A stretch of 64,000 bases of DNA from Streptomyces altiplanensis (lineage in GTDB: Bacteria > Actinomycetota > Actinomycetes > Streptomycetales > Streptomycetaceae). The notes under the pieces were generated by a model, which did not search any database, was not told the origin of the DNA, and saw nothing but the letters and a program-made list of their open reading frames with translations. The stretch spans positions 1-64,000 of the forward strand of contig RHMC01000017.1 in NCBI GenBank assembly GCA_003719395.1, in the 5' to 3' direction. Every line of letters starts with the position of its first letter. The first letter of the stretch is position 1. Below are positions 32,759 through 43,043 of the stretch, in pieces. Both the position numbers and the translations under genes were made by a program.

Positions 32759-33588
32759 TCAGCCCTTGGTGGCGCCCGCGGTCAGGCCGCCGATCAGCTG
32801 GCGCTCAGCGACGGCGTGAAGGCGAGGGCGGGGACCATGGCGAGCACGATGTAGGCGAGGACGAGCGCGTAGTCGGTCGAGTACTGGCCCTGAAACTGCT
32901 GGACGCCGACGGGGATCGTCTGCCACTTCGGGTCGTTGAACACCAGCAGCGGCAGGAAGAAGTTGTTCCAGCTCGCGACGATCGCCAGCACCGAGACCGT
33001 GCCGAGCGCCGGCCGTGCCATCGGCAGCAGGATCTTCCAGAAGAAGCGGAACTTGCCGCAGCCGTCCATGACGGCCGCCTCCTCGACCTCCGCCGGGATG
33101 GTCCGGAAGAAGCCGCGCAAAATGATGATCGTCATGGGGAGCCCGAAGGCGGCCTGCGGGAGGATCACTCCGAGCGGGTTGTCGAGCAGGTCGAAGTTGC
33201 GCAGCAGCAGGAACAGCGGCAGGACGGCCACCGCGAACGGGAACATCAGCCCGATCGTGAACAGCGTGTAGAACAGCTCCCTGCCGCGGAAGGCGTAGCG
33301 GGCCAGTACGAACGCCGCCATTGCGGAGGCCGCCACCGTGCAGCATGTCGTGCCGATCGCGATGCCCGCGCTGTTGGCGATCTGCCGCCAGAACATTCCG
33401 TCGCCGAGAATGCCGGTGTAGTTGCCGGTCTTCCAGTGCTCCGGCAGCCCGAACGGATTGGTCGTCAGCTCGCCGGTGCTCTTGAACCCGGAGATCACCG
33501 CGTAGATCAGCGGCACGACGACGAACGCGGCGATCAGCCATACCACGGCGTGCAACGACAGGCCGCGTGCCGTCCTGCGGGCGTTCAT
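32759..33588 (-). CDS. ABC sugar permease, MalG-like (frameshift at C-terminus)
   Basis: Integral membrane subunit with about six helices (first: VVWLIAAFVVVPLIYAVISG). The EAA loop reads EVEEAAVMDGCGKFRFFWKI. One base seems lost near 32815: the open frame ends FTPSLSAS, whereas restoring a T gives FYAVAERQLIGGLTAGATKG with the stop at 32759, the normal family C-terminus. It overlaps the preceding permease by four bases. Pairs with the MalF-like protein and the lipoprotein encoded upstream. Confidence 0.88.
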
Positions 33589-34592
33589 CGGCCACCTCCC
33601 GTGGTGACGGCCCCGCTCAGGTCACGGCGGAGCACGTAACGCTGGTAGAAGAGGGAGAAGACCAGACTGATCATGAACAGCACCACGCTGATCGCACTGG
33701 CGTAGCCGACCTGGTAGCGCTTGAACCCGAACTGGAACATCGAGATCGCCATCGTCTCGGAGGAATGGTTGGGCCCGCCCGCGGTCATGACCCAGACGAG
33801 GTCGAAGAGCTGGATGGCCCCGATGACCGAAAGGAAGACGCTGATCCGGATCGTCGGGCCGAGCAGCGGCAGCGTCACGTACCGGAAGCGCTGCCAGGCG
33901 CCGGCGCCGTCGATGGAGGCGGCGTCGAGGATCTCGCGCGGGATGCTCTGCAGCCCGGCGAGGAGGAGCATCATGTGGAAGCCGAAGTACTTCCAGGTCA
34001 TGACCACGAACAGGGTCGGCATGACCGTCGAGGGATCGGCGAGCCACTTGCCCTGCAGCCCCTCCAGGCCGAGGGCCCCGGCGAGATGGTCGGCCATGCC
34101 GTCGCCGGGAAGGAAGATCATGGTGAAGAGGACCGCCGTGACCACCTCGGACAGGATGTACGGCGCGAAGAACAGCATGCGGTAGACGGCCCGGCCACGC
34201 AGCTTCTGGTTGAGCAGGACCGCGGTGAACAGCGCGAAGGGCAACTGCACCGTGATCGACAGGACGATCAGGTACAGCCCGCGCCCCATGTCGCCGAGGA
34301 AGACCTGATCTGCGAACAGCCTGGTGTAGTTCTCGAAGCCGACGAAGTCGTCCATGGAGCCGATTCCGCCCCACTTGAAGAAGCTGGTGTGGACGGCGAC
34401 GGCGATCGGGGCGAGGACGAAGACGAGGAAGAGGACCAGAGCCGGGACGAGGAACCAGGCGATCGAAGCCCAGCTTCCCAGCTCGCGCGGGAGCGACCGG
34501 GCCGGGGCGTGCGAGTGCACGGGTACGGCGCCCCCCGTCCGCTCCTCGGCCGGGTCCTTGTCCTTGGCCGGGGCAGCCACGGAGCTAGGCAC
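33585..34592 (-). CDS. ABC sugar permease, MalF-like
   Basis: A 335-residue membrane protein, intact, with a long cytoplasmic N-terminus and helices such as IAWFLVPALVLFLVFVLAPI. The EAA loop reads EILDAASIDGAGAWQRFRYV. The GTG at 34592 lies inside the end of the binding-protein gene (8-base overlap), indicating coupling. It forms the import channel with the MalG-like subunit; the ATPase must come from elsewhere. Confidence 0.9.
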   Translation of the reverse strand: MPSSVAAPAKDKDPAEERTGGAVPVHSHAPARSLPRELGSWASIAWFLVPALVLFLVFVLAPIAVAVHTSFFKWGGIGSMDDFVGFENYTRLFADQVFLGDMGRGLYLIVLSITVQLPFALFTAVLLNQKLRGRAVYRMLFFAPYILSEVVTAVLFTMIFLPGDGMADHLAGALGLEGLQGKWLADPSTVMPTLFVVMTWKYFGFHMMLLLAGLQSIPREILDAASIDGAGAWQRFRYVTLPLLGPTIRISVFLSVIGAIQLFDLVWVMTAGGPNHSSETMAISMFQFGFKRYQVGYASAISVVLFMISLVFSLFYQRYVLRRDLSGAVTTGGGR

Positions 34593-35877
34593 CCTTCGCA
34601 GCCTCGGTGATCGACCGGGTGACCTGCTCGGGCGTCTTCTTGCCCGCGATGAGGTCGGCGACGCTGTCGTTGACCTCCTGGCCGACCGCCGGCGGGTATG
34701 CCTGGTCGAGGAAGAGCTGGAAGCCCGTCGCCTTGACCAGGCTGTCGGCCACCACCTTCTTGTTGGCGTCGGTGAGCTGGCGCTCCGCGCCCTTGACCAC
34801 CGGCAGGTAGCCGTTGGAGGCCAGCAGCTTGGACTCGTTCTCCAGAACGAGGAACTTCAGGAAGTCCAGCGCCTCCTTCGGGGCGCCCTTGCGCAGCGCG
34901 AAGCCACCGCCGCCGCCGAACACCTCGGTGGCCTGGCCGACTCCGCCGTCGACCGTCGGGAAGGGGAAGAAGCCCAGGTCCGCTCCGAGGTCGGCGCCCT
35001 CGTCCTGCTGCACCGACGGTGCCCACTGTCCCATCAGCTCCATGGCGGCCTTGCCGTTGCCCATGGTCGCGGCCTGGCCGCCCGGGGTGGCGTAGCCGGC
35101 GCCGAGGAAGGCCGTCTGGAACGGCTGGAGGTCGACCAGCTCCTTGAGGCGGGTACCGGCCTGGACGAAGCCGGCGCCGGTGAAGTCCTTGGTGGTCGCG
35201 GCCTGCTGCAGCGCGGGGAGGCCCGCGACACGCATCGCGAGGTAGGCCCAGTAGTAGTGGCCTGGCCATTTCTCCTTGCCCGCGAGGGCGATCGGAGTGA
35301 CGCCCGCCGCCTTGAGCTTCTTGACGTCTTCGAGGAACTCGGCCCAGGTGGCCGGTGGCTCGGTGATCCCGGCCTTGGCGAAGAGCTTCTTGTTGTACCA
35401 GAAGCCGACCATGCCGATGTCGTAGGGCACTCCGTAGGTCCGGCCCCCGATCTGATAGGCCTGCAGCGACACCGGGGTGAGGTCGGACGACCAGCCGAAC
35501 GCGTCGGTGAGGTCCTCGACCAGCCCCGCGTCGACCTGCTGCTGCAGCACGCCGCCGCCCCAGGTCTGGAAGACGTCGGGGAGCTTGCCGGAAGAGGTGG
35601 TGGCGGTCAGCTTGGACTTGAACGCCTCGTTCTCTAACGAGGTCGTCTCGATCCTGATGTTCGGGTGAGCGGCCGTGAACGCAGAGGAGATCTGCGGGAA
35701 GAGGGACTTGCCCGGTTCCGTCGTGGCGATGTTCCACCACGCGAAGGTCACCTTGCCGTCGGCCGCCGGCTTGTCGCCGGAGTCGTCACCGCCGCAGGCC
35801 GCGGTCAGCGAGACGGACAGTGCGGTCAGGCCCGAGAGCGCCAGGAAGCGTCGTCGACTCGGGGGGGTGCTGGCCAT
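34585..35877 (-). CDS. Sugar-binding lipoprotein of the xylan-locus ABC importer
   Basis: Family 1 extracellular binding protein, 430 residues, intact. The N-terminus has a twin-arginine motif (SRRRFLALS) and the lipobox LTAACG. Conserved segments include KLPDVFQTWGGG and ATWAEFLEDVKKLKAAGVTP. It is the first gene of the operon; its promoter region carries the CGAAA-N3-TTTCG operator, and it diverges from a LacI gene. Streptomycete BxlE-type proteins with this neighbourhood bind xylo-oligosaccharides, so that substrate is likely. Confidence 0.88.
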   Translation of the reverse strand: MASTPPSRRRFLALSGLTALSVSLTAACGGDDSGDKPAADGKVTFAWWNIATTEPGKSLFPQISSAFTAAHPNIRIETTSLENEAFKSKLTATTSSGKLPDVFQTWGGGVLQQQVDAGLVEDLTDAFGWSSDLTPVSLQAYQIGGRTYGVPYDIGMVGFWYNKKLFAKAGITEPPATWAEFLEDVKKLKAAGVTPIALAGKEKWPGHYYWAYLAMRVAGLPALQQAATTKDFTGAGFVQAGTRLKELVDLQPFQTAFLGAGYATPGGQAATMGNGKAAMELMGQWAPSVQQDEGADLGADLGFFPFPTVDGGVGQATEVFGGGGGFALRKGAPKEALDFLKFLVLENESKLLASNGYLPVVKGAERQLTDANKKVVADSLVKATGFQLFLDQAYPPAVGQEVNDSVADLIAGKKTPEQVTRSITEAAKGA

Positions 35878-35903
35878 GGGACCTCCGGGGTAAGAAATGC
35901 CGA

Positions 35904-35924
35904 TTCGAGCTCGAAAACATTTCG
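35904..35924. promoter_or_regulatory. Overlapping operators TTCGAGCTCGAA and CGAAAACATTTCG
   Basis: A perfect 12-base palindrome (35904-35915) overlaps CGAAA-ACA-TTTCG (35912-35924). They lie 27-47 bases before the binding-protein start, where a repressor would block transcription. The exact reverse complement of the second motif occurs at 44449 upstream of xlnA. I recall CGAA-N-TTCG-type sites for the xylobiose regulator BxlR; identity is inference. Confidence 0.65.
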
Positions 35925-36046
35925 TAACACTCTCGAATTCTGTGCTGCCACAAACTAGGAACGCGGGGCTTCTCGGTCAAGACCTGTCACCGATTTCCCT
36001 AAAAACAGCAGCTCTTTTTGCTTGACAAGCAGGTCACGCCGACCGG

Positions 36047-36064
36047 AAACTCTTCGAAAAGTTT
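36047..36064. promoter_or_regulatory. Operator-like inverted repeat before the LacI gene
   Basis: AAACTCTTCGAAAAGTTT is palindromic over 18 bases except for one pair, with a TTCGAA core. It lies 46 bases before the regulator's TTG start, suggesting autoregulation by the same protein that binds 35904-35924. Confidence 0.5.
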
Positions 36065-36109
36065 GCGGTACTTGTCGCCGTCCCCAGGCGCCCGCGCAGA
36101 GGAGAGAAG

Positions 36110-37122
36110 TTGAGCGAGCAGCGTCCGACCCTGGCCGTCATCGCCGCGGAGGCAGGGGTCTCCCAGGCCACCGTGTCCAAGGTGGTCAACGGCCGCTCCG
36201 ATGTCGCATCCTCGACACGCGAACGGATCGAGACCCTGCTGCGATCCCACAACTACCTCCAGCCCGGCCGGCAGGGCAGGGCCCGCAGGTCGGGCCTGGT
36301 CGACCTGATCATCGGCGGTCTGGACAGCGCGTGGGCGGTGGAGATACTGCGCGGCGTCGAGGCCGAGTGCGCCCAGCGGAGCGTCGGCACCGTCGTGTCG
36401 CTCGTCCCGCCGGGCGAGGCCACGCCGTCGAGCTGGGCCGCACTGCCGGTCCTGCACCACAGCGACGGCGTCATCCTCGTCACCGCCTCGGTCACCCAGG
36501 CCCAGCGCGCCCAGGTCGAACGGGCTGGGGTGGCGCTGGTCGTCATCGACCCGATCGACCTGCCGGGCAACGGTGTGCCGAGCATCGGCGCGACCAACTG
36601 GGCGGCGGCCTCGCCGCCACCGAGCACCTGCTGGAGCTGGGGCACCGCCGGATCGCCGCGATCGGCGGGCGCAAGGAGATGCTGTGCAGCCAGGCCCGGA
36701 TCGACGGGTACCGGGCCGCGCTGGAGCGGGCCGGGATCGAGGTGGACCGCGACCTGGTCCGGTTCGGTGACTTCCAGCACGAGGGTGGGTTCCAGCGCGC
36801 CCGGGAACTGCTCGCCCTTCCCGAGCCGCCGACCGCCATCTTCGCCGGTAGCGACCAGCAGGCGATGGGTGTCTACGAAGCCGCCCGGCAGGGCGGGCTG
36901 AGCATCCCGCAGGACCTCAGCGTGGTCGGCTTCGACGACCTGCCGATGTGCGAATGGCTGTCACCTCCGCTGACGACGGTGCGTCAGCCGCTGGAGGAGA
37001 TGGGCCGGCTCGCCGCCCGCACACTGTTCCAGCTTCTGGAGGACCAGCCCCTGGTCAGCCCCCGGATGGAGCTCTCGACCGAGCTCAAGGTCCGGCTCTC
37101 CACCGCCCCGCCTCGTCCCTAG
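36110..37122 (+). CDS. LacI-family regulator of the xylan locus, BxlR-like (one frameshift)
   Basis: Repressor divergent from the ABC operon and followed after nine bases by a GH3 gene, the arrangement of streptomycete bxlR. The TTG at 36110 follows GAGGAGA. The helix-turn-helix is LAVIAAEAGVSQATVSKVVN. The sensor domain includes MGVYEAARQGGLSIPQDLSV and ends LSPPLTTVRQPLEEM. Near 36605 the frame shifts; restoring it gives GLAATEHLLELGHRRIAAIG. The likely ligand is a xylo-oligosaccharide, by context. Confidence 0.85.
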
Positions 37123-37131
37123 GAGAACCCC

Positions 37132-39351
37132 TTGACCGAGCCCTGGCGTGACCCCCTCCTGCCCGCGTCCGTGCGAGTCGCCGATCTGCTGAGACGGATG
37201 ACGCTGGAGGAGAAGGCGGGGCAACTCGCCGGCTTCTGGGCGTTGCCCTCGAATCCGGGAGCACCTGTCGCGCCGATGGAGGACGATTCCGGCGAGTCCG
37301 CGCCCGGCCTCGCCGACATCGTCGCCCACGGACTCGGCCAGCTCACCCGGGTGTACGGAACCGCGCCGATCACCGCGGAAGCCGGGATGGAGCGGCTCGC
37401 CTCGCTCCAGCGGCAGGTGACCGGATCCGGCCGGTTCGGGATCCCGGCGGTCGCTCACGAGGAGTGTCTGACCGGGTTCATGACGTTCGGGGCCACGGTC
37501 TTCCCCGGGCCGCTTGCCTGGGGTGCGTCCTTCGATCCCGGGCTCGTGCGACAGATGGCCGTCGCCATCGGCGCGGGGATGCGGCGGGTCGGCGTCCACC
37601 AAGGGCTGGCTCCGGTCCTCGACGTGGTCCGCGACTACCGGTGGGGAAGGACCGAGGAGTGCATCGGCGAGGATCCGTATCTCGTCGGAGCGATCGGCAC
37701 CGCCTATGTGCAGGGCTTGGAAGGCGCCGGGATCGTGGCGACGCTCAAGCACTTCGCCGGGTACTCGGCCTCGCGCGGCGGCCGGAACATGGCCCCCGCC
37801 GCCTCGGGACCGCGCGAGTTCGCCGACGTGCTGGTCGAGCCCTTCGTACGGGCACTGCGAGAGGGGGGCGCCCGGTCGGTGATGAACAGCTACACCGACG
37901 TGGACGGCGTCCCGGTGGCCGCCGACGAACGGCTGCTGACCGAACTGCTCAGAGGTGAGCTCGGTTTCAGCGGTGTGGTCGTCGCCGACTACTACGCCGT
38001 CTCTTTCCTGGAGACCCGGCACGGCGTCACCGGATCGCGCGGCGCGGCCGGCGCGCTGGCGCTGACCGCCGGAATCGACGTCGAGCTGCCCACGGCCCGC
38101 TGCTACGGCGAGCCGCTGACCGAGCTCGTGCGGTCGGGAAGCGTACCCGAGGCGCTCATCGACCGGGCCGCGGAACGGGTCCTGCTGCAGAAGGCCGAGC
38201 TCGGCCTGCTCGACCCCGCCTGGGAACCCGTCAAGCCGGAGCCGGTCGAACTCGACCCGCCGGAGAACCGGGCACTGGCCAGGCTTCTGGCCGAACGGTC
38301 CACCGTGCTGCTCGCCAACGACGGCACCCTGCCGCTGCGGCCGTGCCGGGTGGCGATCAGCGGGCCGTACGCCGACGACCCGCAGTCCTTCCTCGGCTGC
38401 TACTCCTTCCCCAACCACGTCGCACTGCCCGGCGACCTCGGGCTTGAGATCCCGACGCTCGGCGAGGCGCTCACCGCTGCCGGATTCACGGTCACCGCGG
38501 ACGATCCGGACGTGAACGTGGTGGTGCTCGGGGACCGGGCCGGCATGTTCGGCCGGGGCACCTCCGGAGAGGGCTGTGACGCCGAGACCCTCGACCTGCC
38601 CGGCGACCAGGCCGCACTCGCCTCCGCCGTCCTGGACTCCGAGGTGCCGACCGTCCTGGTCCTCGTCTCCGGACGGCCGTACGCGCTCGGCACGCTGGCC
38701 GAGCGCGCATCCGCCGTGGTGCAGGCCTTCTTCCCCGGCGAGGAGGGCGGGACGGCGCTCGCCCGGATCATCAGCGGGGCCGCGGAACCGTCCGGGCGGC
38801 TGCCCGTCTCCATCCCCCGCCAGGTCGGCGGACAGCCTGGCACCTACCTGCACTCCAGGCTCGGCGGGCACACCGACTGGAGCTCGGTGGACCCGACCCC
38901 GCTGTTCCCTTTCGGACACGGGCTGAGCTGGACCAGCTTCACCTGCTCGGAGCTCTCGGTGGATCCGGTCGCCGCGACGGACGGAGCCGTCTCCGTTGCG
39001 GTCACCGTACGCAACGTCGGCGAGGTGGCCGGGACCGAGGTGGTCCAGCTGTACCTCTCGGACCCTGAGGCGTCCGTCGTCCGGCCGCAGCGGTGGCTCG
39101 CCGGATTCTGCAGGGTCGAGCTGCAGCCGGGCGCGGCCGCCCGGATCACCTTCTCCGTCCATGCCGACCGGACCTCTTTCACCGGGGTCGACCTGCGGAG
39201 AAGAGTGGAGCCCGGGGAGATCGGCGTGGCCGTGGGACGGTCCAGCGGCGATCTTCCGCTCCAGGGCTCCTTCACTCTGCATGGCCCCGTACGTCACCCG
39301 GCGGCCGACCGGGTGCTGTCCGTACCGGTCGAGACCGTCCCGGTTCCATGA
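37132..39351 (+). CDS. GH3 beta-xylosidase/beta-glucosidase
   Basis: Cytosolic exo-glycosidase, 739 residues and intact, one of the few large undamaged frames. The TTG at 37132 follows AGGAGA, which overlaps the regulator's end. Domains in order: TIM barrel (MTLEEKAGQLAGFW to about residue 350) with nucleophile Asp in VVVADYYAVSF (about 285), then the sandwich domain (STVLLANDGTLPLRP), then a fibronectin-III-like domain (AVTVRNVGEVAGTEVVQLYL). No signal peptide, so it would cleave imported xylo-oligosaccharides; the neighbourhood matches BxlA. Confidence 0.9.
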   Translation: MTEPWRDPLLPASVRVADLLRRMTLEEKAGQLAGFWALPSNPGAPVAPMEDDSGESAPGLADIVAHGLGQLTRVYGTAPITAEAGMERLASLQRQVTGSGRFGIPAVAHEECLTGFMTFGATVFPGPLAWGASFDPGLVRQMAVAIGAGMRRVGVHQGLAPVLDVVRDYRWGRTEECIGEDPYLVGAIGTAYVQGLEGAGIVATLKHFAGYSASRGGRNMAPAASGPREFADVLVEPFVRALREGGARSVMNSYTDVDGVPVAADERLLTELLRGELGFSGVVVADYYAVSFLETRHGVTGSRGAAGALALTAGIDVELPTARCYGEPLTELVRSGSVPEALIDRAAERVLLQKAELGLLDPAWEPVKPEPVELDPPENRALARLLAERSTVLLANDGTLPLRPCRVAISGPYADDPQSFLGCYSFPNHVALPGDLGLEIPTLGEALTAAGFTVTADDPDVNVVVLGDRAGMFGRGTSGEGCDAETLDLPGDQAALASAVLDSEVPTVLVLVSGRPYALGTLAERASAVVQAFFPGEEGGTALARIISGAAEPSGRLPVSIPRQVGGQPGTYLHSRLGGHTDWSSVDPTPLFPFGHGLSWTSFTCSELSVDPVAATDGAVSVAVTVRNVGEVAGTEVVQLYLSDPEASVVRPQRWLAGFCRVELQPGAAARITFSVHADRTSFTGVDLRRRVEPGEIGVAVGRSSGDLPLQGSFTLHGPVRHPAADRVLSVPVETVPVP

Positions 39352-39759
39352 CCGCGTTGTCCGGTGATCCCGTGCTGCCCGGGTTCCGGACCGGCCGTCT
39401 GCCGGCGCCGAGCCCCTCGATCGCCACAGGCTGATCGCGGCGACACGGAGGAAGCCTTCCCTCTCCACCCTGCCGGCCTCCGGAGGGCCCCGGCTCTGGG
39501 GCCCGCCGAAGCCCCACGCGCCCGGTCCGCCCGATGGAGGACAGGAAGTCGGAACCGCCGTACGCCCACCCCACGCCGGTTCCAGCACTGCGTGCAGCGA
39601 CGGGTCCGCTCCACCAGGGTCGACCTGACACGAGAGCCTCACCTACCCCCTCTGCCCCGGCCCGCGGCGGGCGGACGGTCCTCGAGAAGAGCGCATCCGC
39701 AGGCTCGACCCGCGGGCGCGGGACCCGTCACCGGCAGCGAGCACTTCGTCGACCGGGGC
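39352..39759. other. Intergenic region between GH3 and the GH1 remnant
   Basis: No convincing gene in 400 bases. The right part (39640-39760) may be an eroded continuation of the GH1 remnant, but no conserved block is legible. No clear terminator was found. Confidence 0.5.
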
Positions 39760-40429
<670 letters not shown>

Positions 40430-40430
40430 G

Positions 40431-40444
40431 CGGGAGCGCTCGCA
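40431..40444. promoter_or_regulatory. CebR-like box next to the bglC-like start codon
   Basis: CGGGAGCGCTCGCA matches the CebR consensus TGGGAGCGCTCCCA at 12 of 14 positions and lies one base upstream of the GH1 start codon on its coding strand. Consensus is from established work on streptomycete CebR. Confidence 0.6.
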
Positions 40445-40524
40445 TGCTGACGGTGTGTTGGCTCGTGGAGCATCCCAGCGGGAGAGACGGAGGAGCTCGA
40501 AGAAGTGAGGGTGGCCTCCGGGCT

Positions 40525-40540
40525 CTGGAAGCGCTTCCAG
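40525..40540. promoter_or_regulatory. Perfect 16-bp operator CTGGAAGCGCTTCCAG
   Basis: A fully palindromic site about 95 bases upstream of the GH1 start and just beyond the LacI gene. Its 14-base core TGGAAGCGCTTCCA is identical to the site at 41926 before the GH6 gene. Confidence 0.7.
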
Positions 40541-40667
40541 GAGGTCACGCCGGGAAGCTTCTGCCGCACGAGGGGATGATGTCAAGACGTGAGGCGGCAA
40601 TGGCCGGGAAACGCGTGGAAAGCGCGCCCGGTCAGATCGGGCCGGCCCTGACGGAAGCGCCCGCCGA

Positions 40668-41699
40668 TCAGGCCGACGCGGGCAGGTCGGGGGCGGACTC
40701 GCGCACGGTCAGGCGGGTCGGGAGGATCAGCGGGCTGGGGCGGTGTCCTTCGATGGCACTGACCAGCATCCTGGCCATCTCCTGCCCCAGCGCCCGTACC
40801 GGCTGATGGACCGTGGTCAGCGGCGGGCTGGTGTGCCGGGCGCTCGCCAGGTCGTTGAAGCCGATCACCGCGACGTCCTCGGGCACCCGGAGCCCCCGCT
40901 CCCGCAAGGTGCGCAGAGCGCCGATGGCCATCACGTCGGAGGCCGCGAACACCGCGTCGGGATCGGGGTGCGCCCGGAGGAGTCGCTCCATCGCCTCGGC
41001 GCCGCCGTCCTCGGTGAACTGCCCGGGCTCGACCCCGAGCAGCGGCAGGCCGGACAACGTCAGCCCCTCGGTGAACCCCTGCTCCCGCGCGACGGCGGCC
41101 CTGGCGTCCACCTGTCCGGTGATCATGACGGGCCGTCGGCGGCCGGTGCGCGGCGAAGTGCTCGGCGGCCAGGCGGGCACCGCCCCGGTTGTCGGCGTCC
41201 ACGTACCACGTGGGCTCCCCGGTGAGCGGGAGTCCGCCGAAGACGACGGGGAGAGCGACCTCCTCGATCAGGCGTCCCAGCGGATCGTCGCCGCGCAGCG
41301 CCATCAGCATGACGCCGTCGGCCCGGCGGGAGCGCAGCAACCGCTCGAACCGCTCCCGGCCGCGCGGGGTGTTGGCCAGCAGCAGGATCAGTTCCAGGAC
41401 GTCTGCTCCAGCGCCGCGCTGACGCCGACGATGACCTCCGCGAAGAACGGGTCCGCGAACAGCCCCGGCTCGTCGCTGGAGACCGCCAGCACCACCGTTC
41501 CGACCCTGCGGGTCGCCAGGGCCTGCGCGGACGGATTGGGCACAAAATCCAGCTCGCGCACCGCCCGTTGGACCGCTTCCCGCTTGGCGCGGCTGACGTG
41601 CGGGGCGTTGTTGATCACCCGGGAGGCCGCCGTGCGCGACACACCGGCTCGTGCAGCCACCTCGTCGAGAGTCGGCAGGCGCTTGGGTGACGGCTCCAT
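40668..41699 (-). CDS. LacI-family regulator, CebR-like by context (two frameshifts)
   Basis: Repressor probably controlling the flanking cellulose genes. The ATG at 41699 has AGGAGC 15 bases upstream. The helix-turn-helix reads LDEVAARAGVSRTAASRVIN. Near 41400 and 41150 the frame changes; segments between read RGRERFERLLRSRRADGVML and LPVVFGGLPLTGEPTWYVDA. The rest is open to 40668 (AVFAASDVMAIGALRTLRER, then SPPLTTVHQPVRALGQEM). Three TGGAAGCGCTTCCA-like sites surround the gene, which supports local control and autoregulation. Assignment as CebR itself is not proven. Confidence 0.8.
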
Positions 41700-41803
41700 G
41701 GAAAAACTGCTCCTCAGGCTCACGCGGACGGCGAACAGGGGCCATGGTTCCATGCACCGTCCCGACTTCGGACCTGCTCGCGGATGACGCCCTTGTCTCG
41801 ATT

Positions 41804-41817
41804 TGGCAGCGCTTCCA
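41804..41817. promoter_or_regulatory. Operator TGGCAGCGCTTCCA (one mismatch)
   Basis: Differs by one base from the perfect palindrome at 41926. It lies in the divergent region, 105 bases upstream of the regulator start, so it suits autoregulation. Confidence 0.6.
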
Positions 41818-41925
41818 ACCTATCGAGCCATGCCGGCCACCGTGGTACTGCCGTGTTCAACCTCTTGACACACCTTTGCGACGGACCCAATCATCCCATC
41901 AACGCGGTCCAACCCACATCGAAAC

Positions 41926-41939
41926 TGGAAGCGCTTCCA
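41926..41939. promoter_or_regulatory. Operator TGGAAGCGCTTCCA before the GH6 gene
   Basis: Perfect 14-base palindrome 33 bases upstream of the GH6 start codon; same core as 40525 and closely related to the CebR box. Confidence 0.75.
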
Positions 41940-41972
41940 CTTCCCCGCCCCCCACCCACCGGAGGAAGAACC

Positions 41973-42944
41973 ATGCGCAAGTCCGTCCGAGCTGCATCCG
42001 CCCTGCTGGCCGGTGTTCTCACCGCCGGTCTCACCGTGATCAACGCCGGCCCGGCGCACGCCGCCGACCCGACCGCCATGACCAGCGGCTTCTACACCGA
42101 CCCCGACAACTCCGCCCTGCGGTGGGCCAACGCGAACCCCGGCGACGGCCGGGCGGCAGCGATCCGGACATCCATCGCCAACTCCCCGGCAGCCCGCTGG
42201 TTCGGCAACTGGAGCGGCGACATCGGCACGGCCGCCGGCGCCTACGTCGGCCGCGCGGACTCCTACGACAAGCTGCCGATCCTGGTCGCGTACAACATAC
42301 CCAACCGGGACATCTGCGCCGGTCACTCCGGCGGCGGCGCCGGGAGGCCGCGCCTCGTACGACACCTGATCGCCGCCTTCGCCAGTGGCATCGGCAGCCG
42401 CCCGGCCGTCGTCGTCCTCGAACCCGACGCACTCGGCCACGAGAGCTGCATGACGGCCAGTCAGATCGCCGAGCGCAACGCCATGCTGAAGAACGCGATC
42501 GCCCAGTTCAAGGCCAAAGCACCCCATACCTGGGTCTACCTCGACGCCGGGAACCCCGGCTGGATCGACGCCTCGACCATGGCGCAGCAGCTCGCCGCCG
42601 CCGGTGTCAGCGGGGCACACGGCTTCGCGTTGAACGTCTCCAACTACTTCACCACCGAGCAGAACACCTCCTACGGCAACGCGGTCAACTCCGCCCTGAG
42701 CTCCTACGGCTACACCAAGCCATTCGTCGTCGACACCAGCCGCAACGGCAACGGTTCCAACGGCCAGTGGTGCAACCCCGCCGGCCGCCGGATCGGTACT
42801 CCCAGCCAGCGCGGCGGCGGTGCCGAGATGCTGCTGTGGATCAAGATCCCCGGCGAGTCCGACGGCAACTGCGGCGTCGGGGCCGGCTCCTCGGCCGGAC
42901 AATTCCTGCCGGAGGTCGCCTACAAGATGATCTACGGCTACTGA
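41973..42944 (+). CDS. Secreted GH6 endoglucanase (single-domain, CelA1-like)
   Basis: Cuts cellulose internally outside the cell; 323 residues. The ATG at 41973 follows GGAGGAAG. The signal peptide ends GPAHAAD. Catalytic-region motifs are PNRDICAGHSGGGA and VVVLEPDALGH. A short stretch after GHSGGGA reads AGRPRLVRHL; one frame over, the same bases give the family-like ASYDTW, so two compensating indels near 42340 and 42370 alter about ten residues next to the active-site loop. No binding module is present. Confidence 0.88.
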   Translation: MRKSVRAASALLAGVLTAGLTVINAGPAHAADPTAMTSGFYTDPDNSALRWANANPGDGRAAAIRTSIANSPAARWFGNWSGDIGTAAGAYVGRADSYDKLPILVAYNIPNRDICAGHSGGGAGRPRLVRHLIAAFASGIGSRPAVVVLEPDALGHESCMTASQIAERNAMLKNAIAQFKAKAPHTWVYLDAGNPGWIDASTMAQQLAAAGVSGAHGFALNVSNYFTTEQNTSYGNAVNSALSSYGYTKPFVVDTSRNGNGSNGQWCNPAGRRIGTPSQRGGGAEMLLWIKIPGESDGNCGVGAGSSAGQFLPEVAYKMIYGY

Positions 42945-42964
42945 CCCGTTCCCCCGCCGAAGGC

Positions 42965-43012
42965 CGGGCCCTGGCGCGGGCCGACCGCCACGCGGTCCGA
43001 CGCCAGGGCCCG
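42965..43012 (+). terminator. Strong terminator-like stem after GH6
   Basis: CGGGCCCTGGCG (42965-42976) pairs perfectly with CGCCAGGGCCCG (43001-43012). The 24-base interior can form its own GACCGC/GCGGTC stem. It starts 20 bases after the GH6 stop. Confidence 0.75.
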
Positions 43013-43043
43013 CGACACCGAACACCTCTGCCGAAGGAGCTCC

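Noticed and set aside
36961..39642. An 893-codon minus-strand open frame opposite the GH3 gene
   Set aside because: Low-complexity Arg/Gly/Pro text with no domains; the plus-strand GH3 frame is intact and fully conserved.
41973..42944. Calling the GH6 gene a pseudogene
   Set aside because: The frame is open end to end with signal peptide and catalytic motifs; only a ten-residue stretch is altered.
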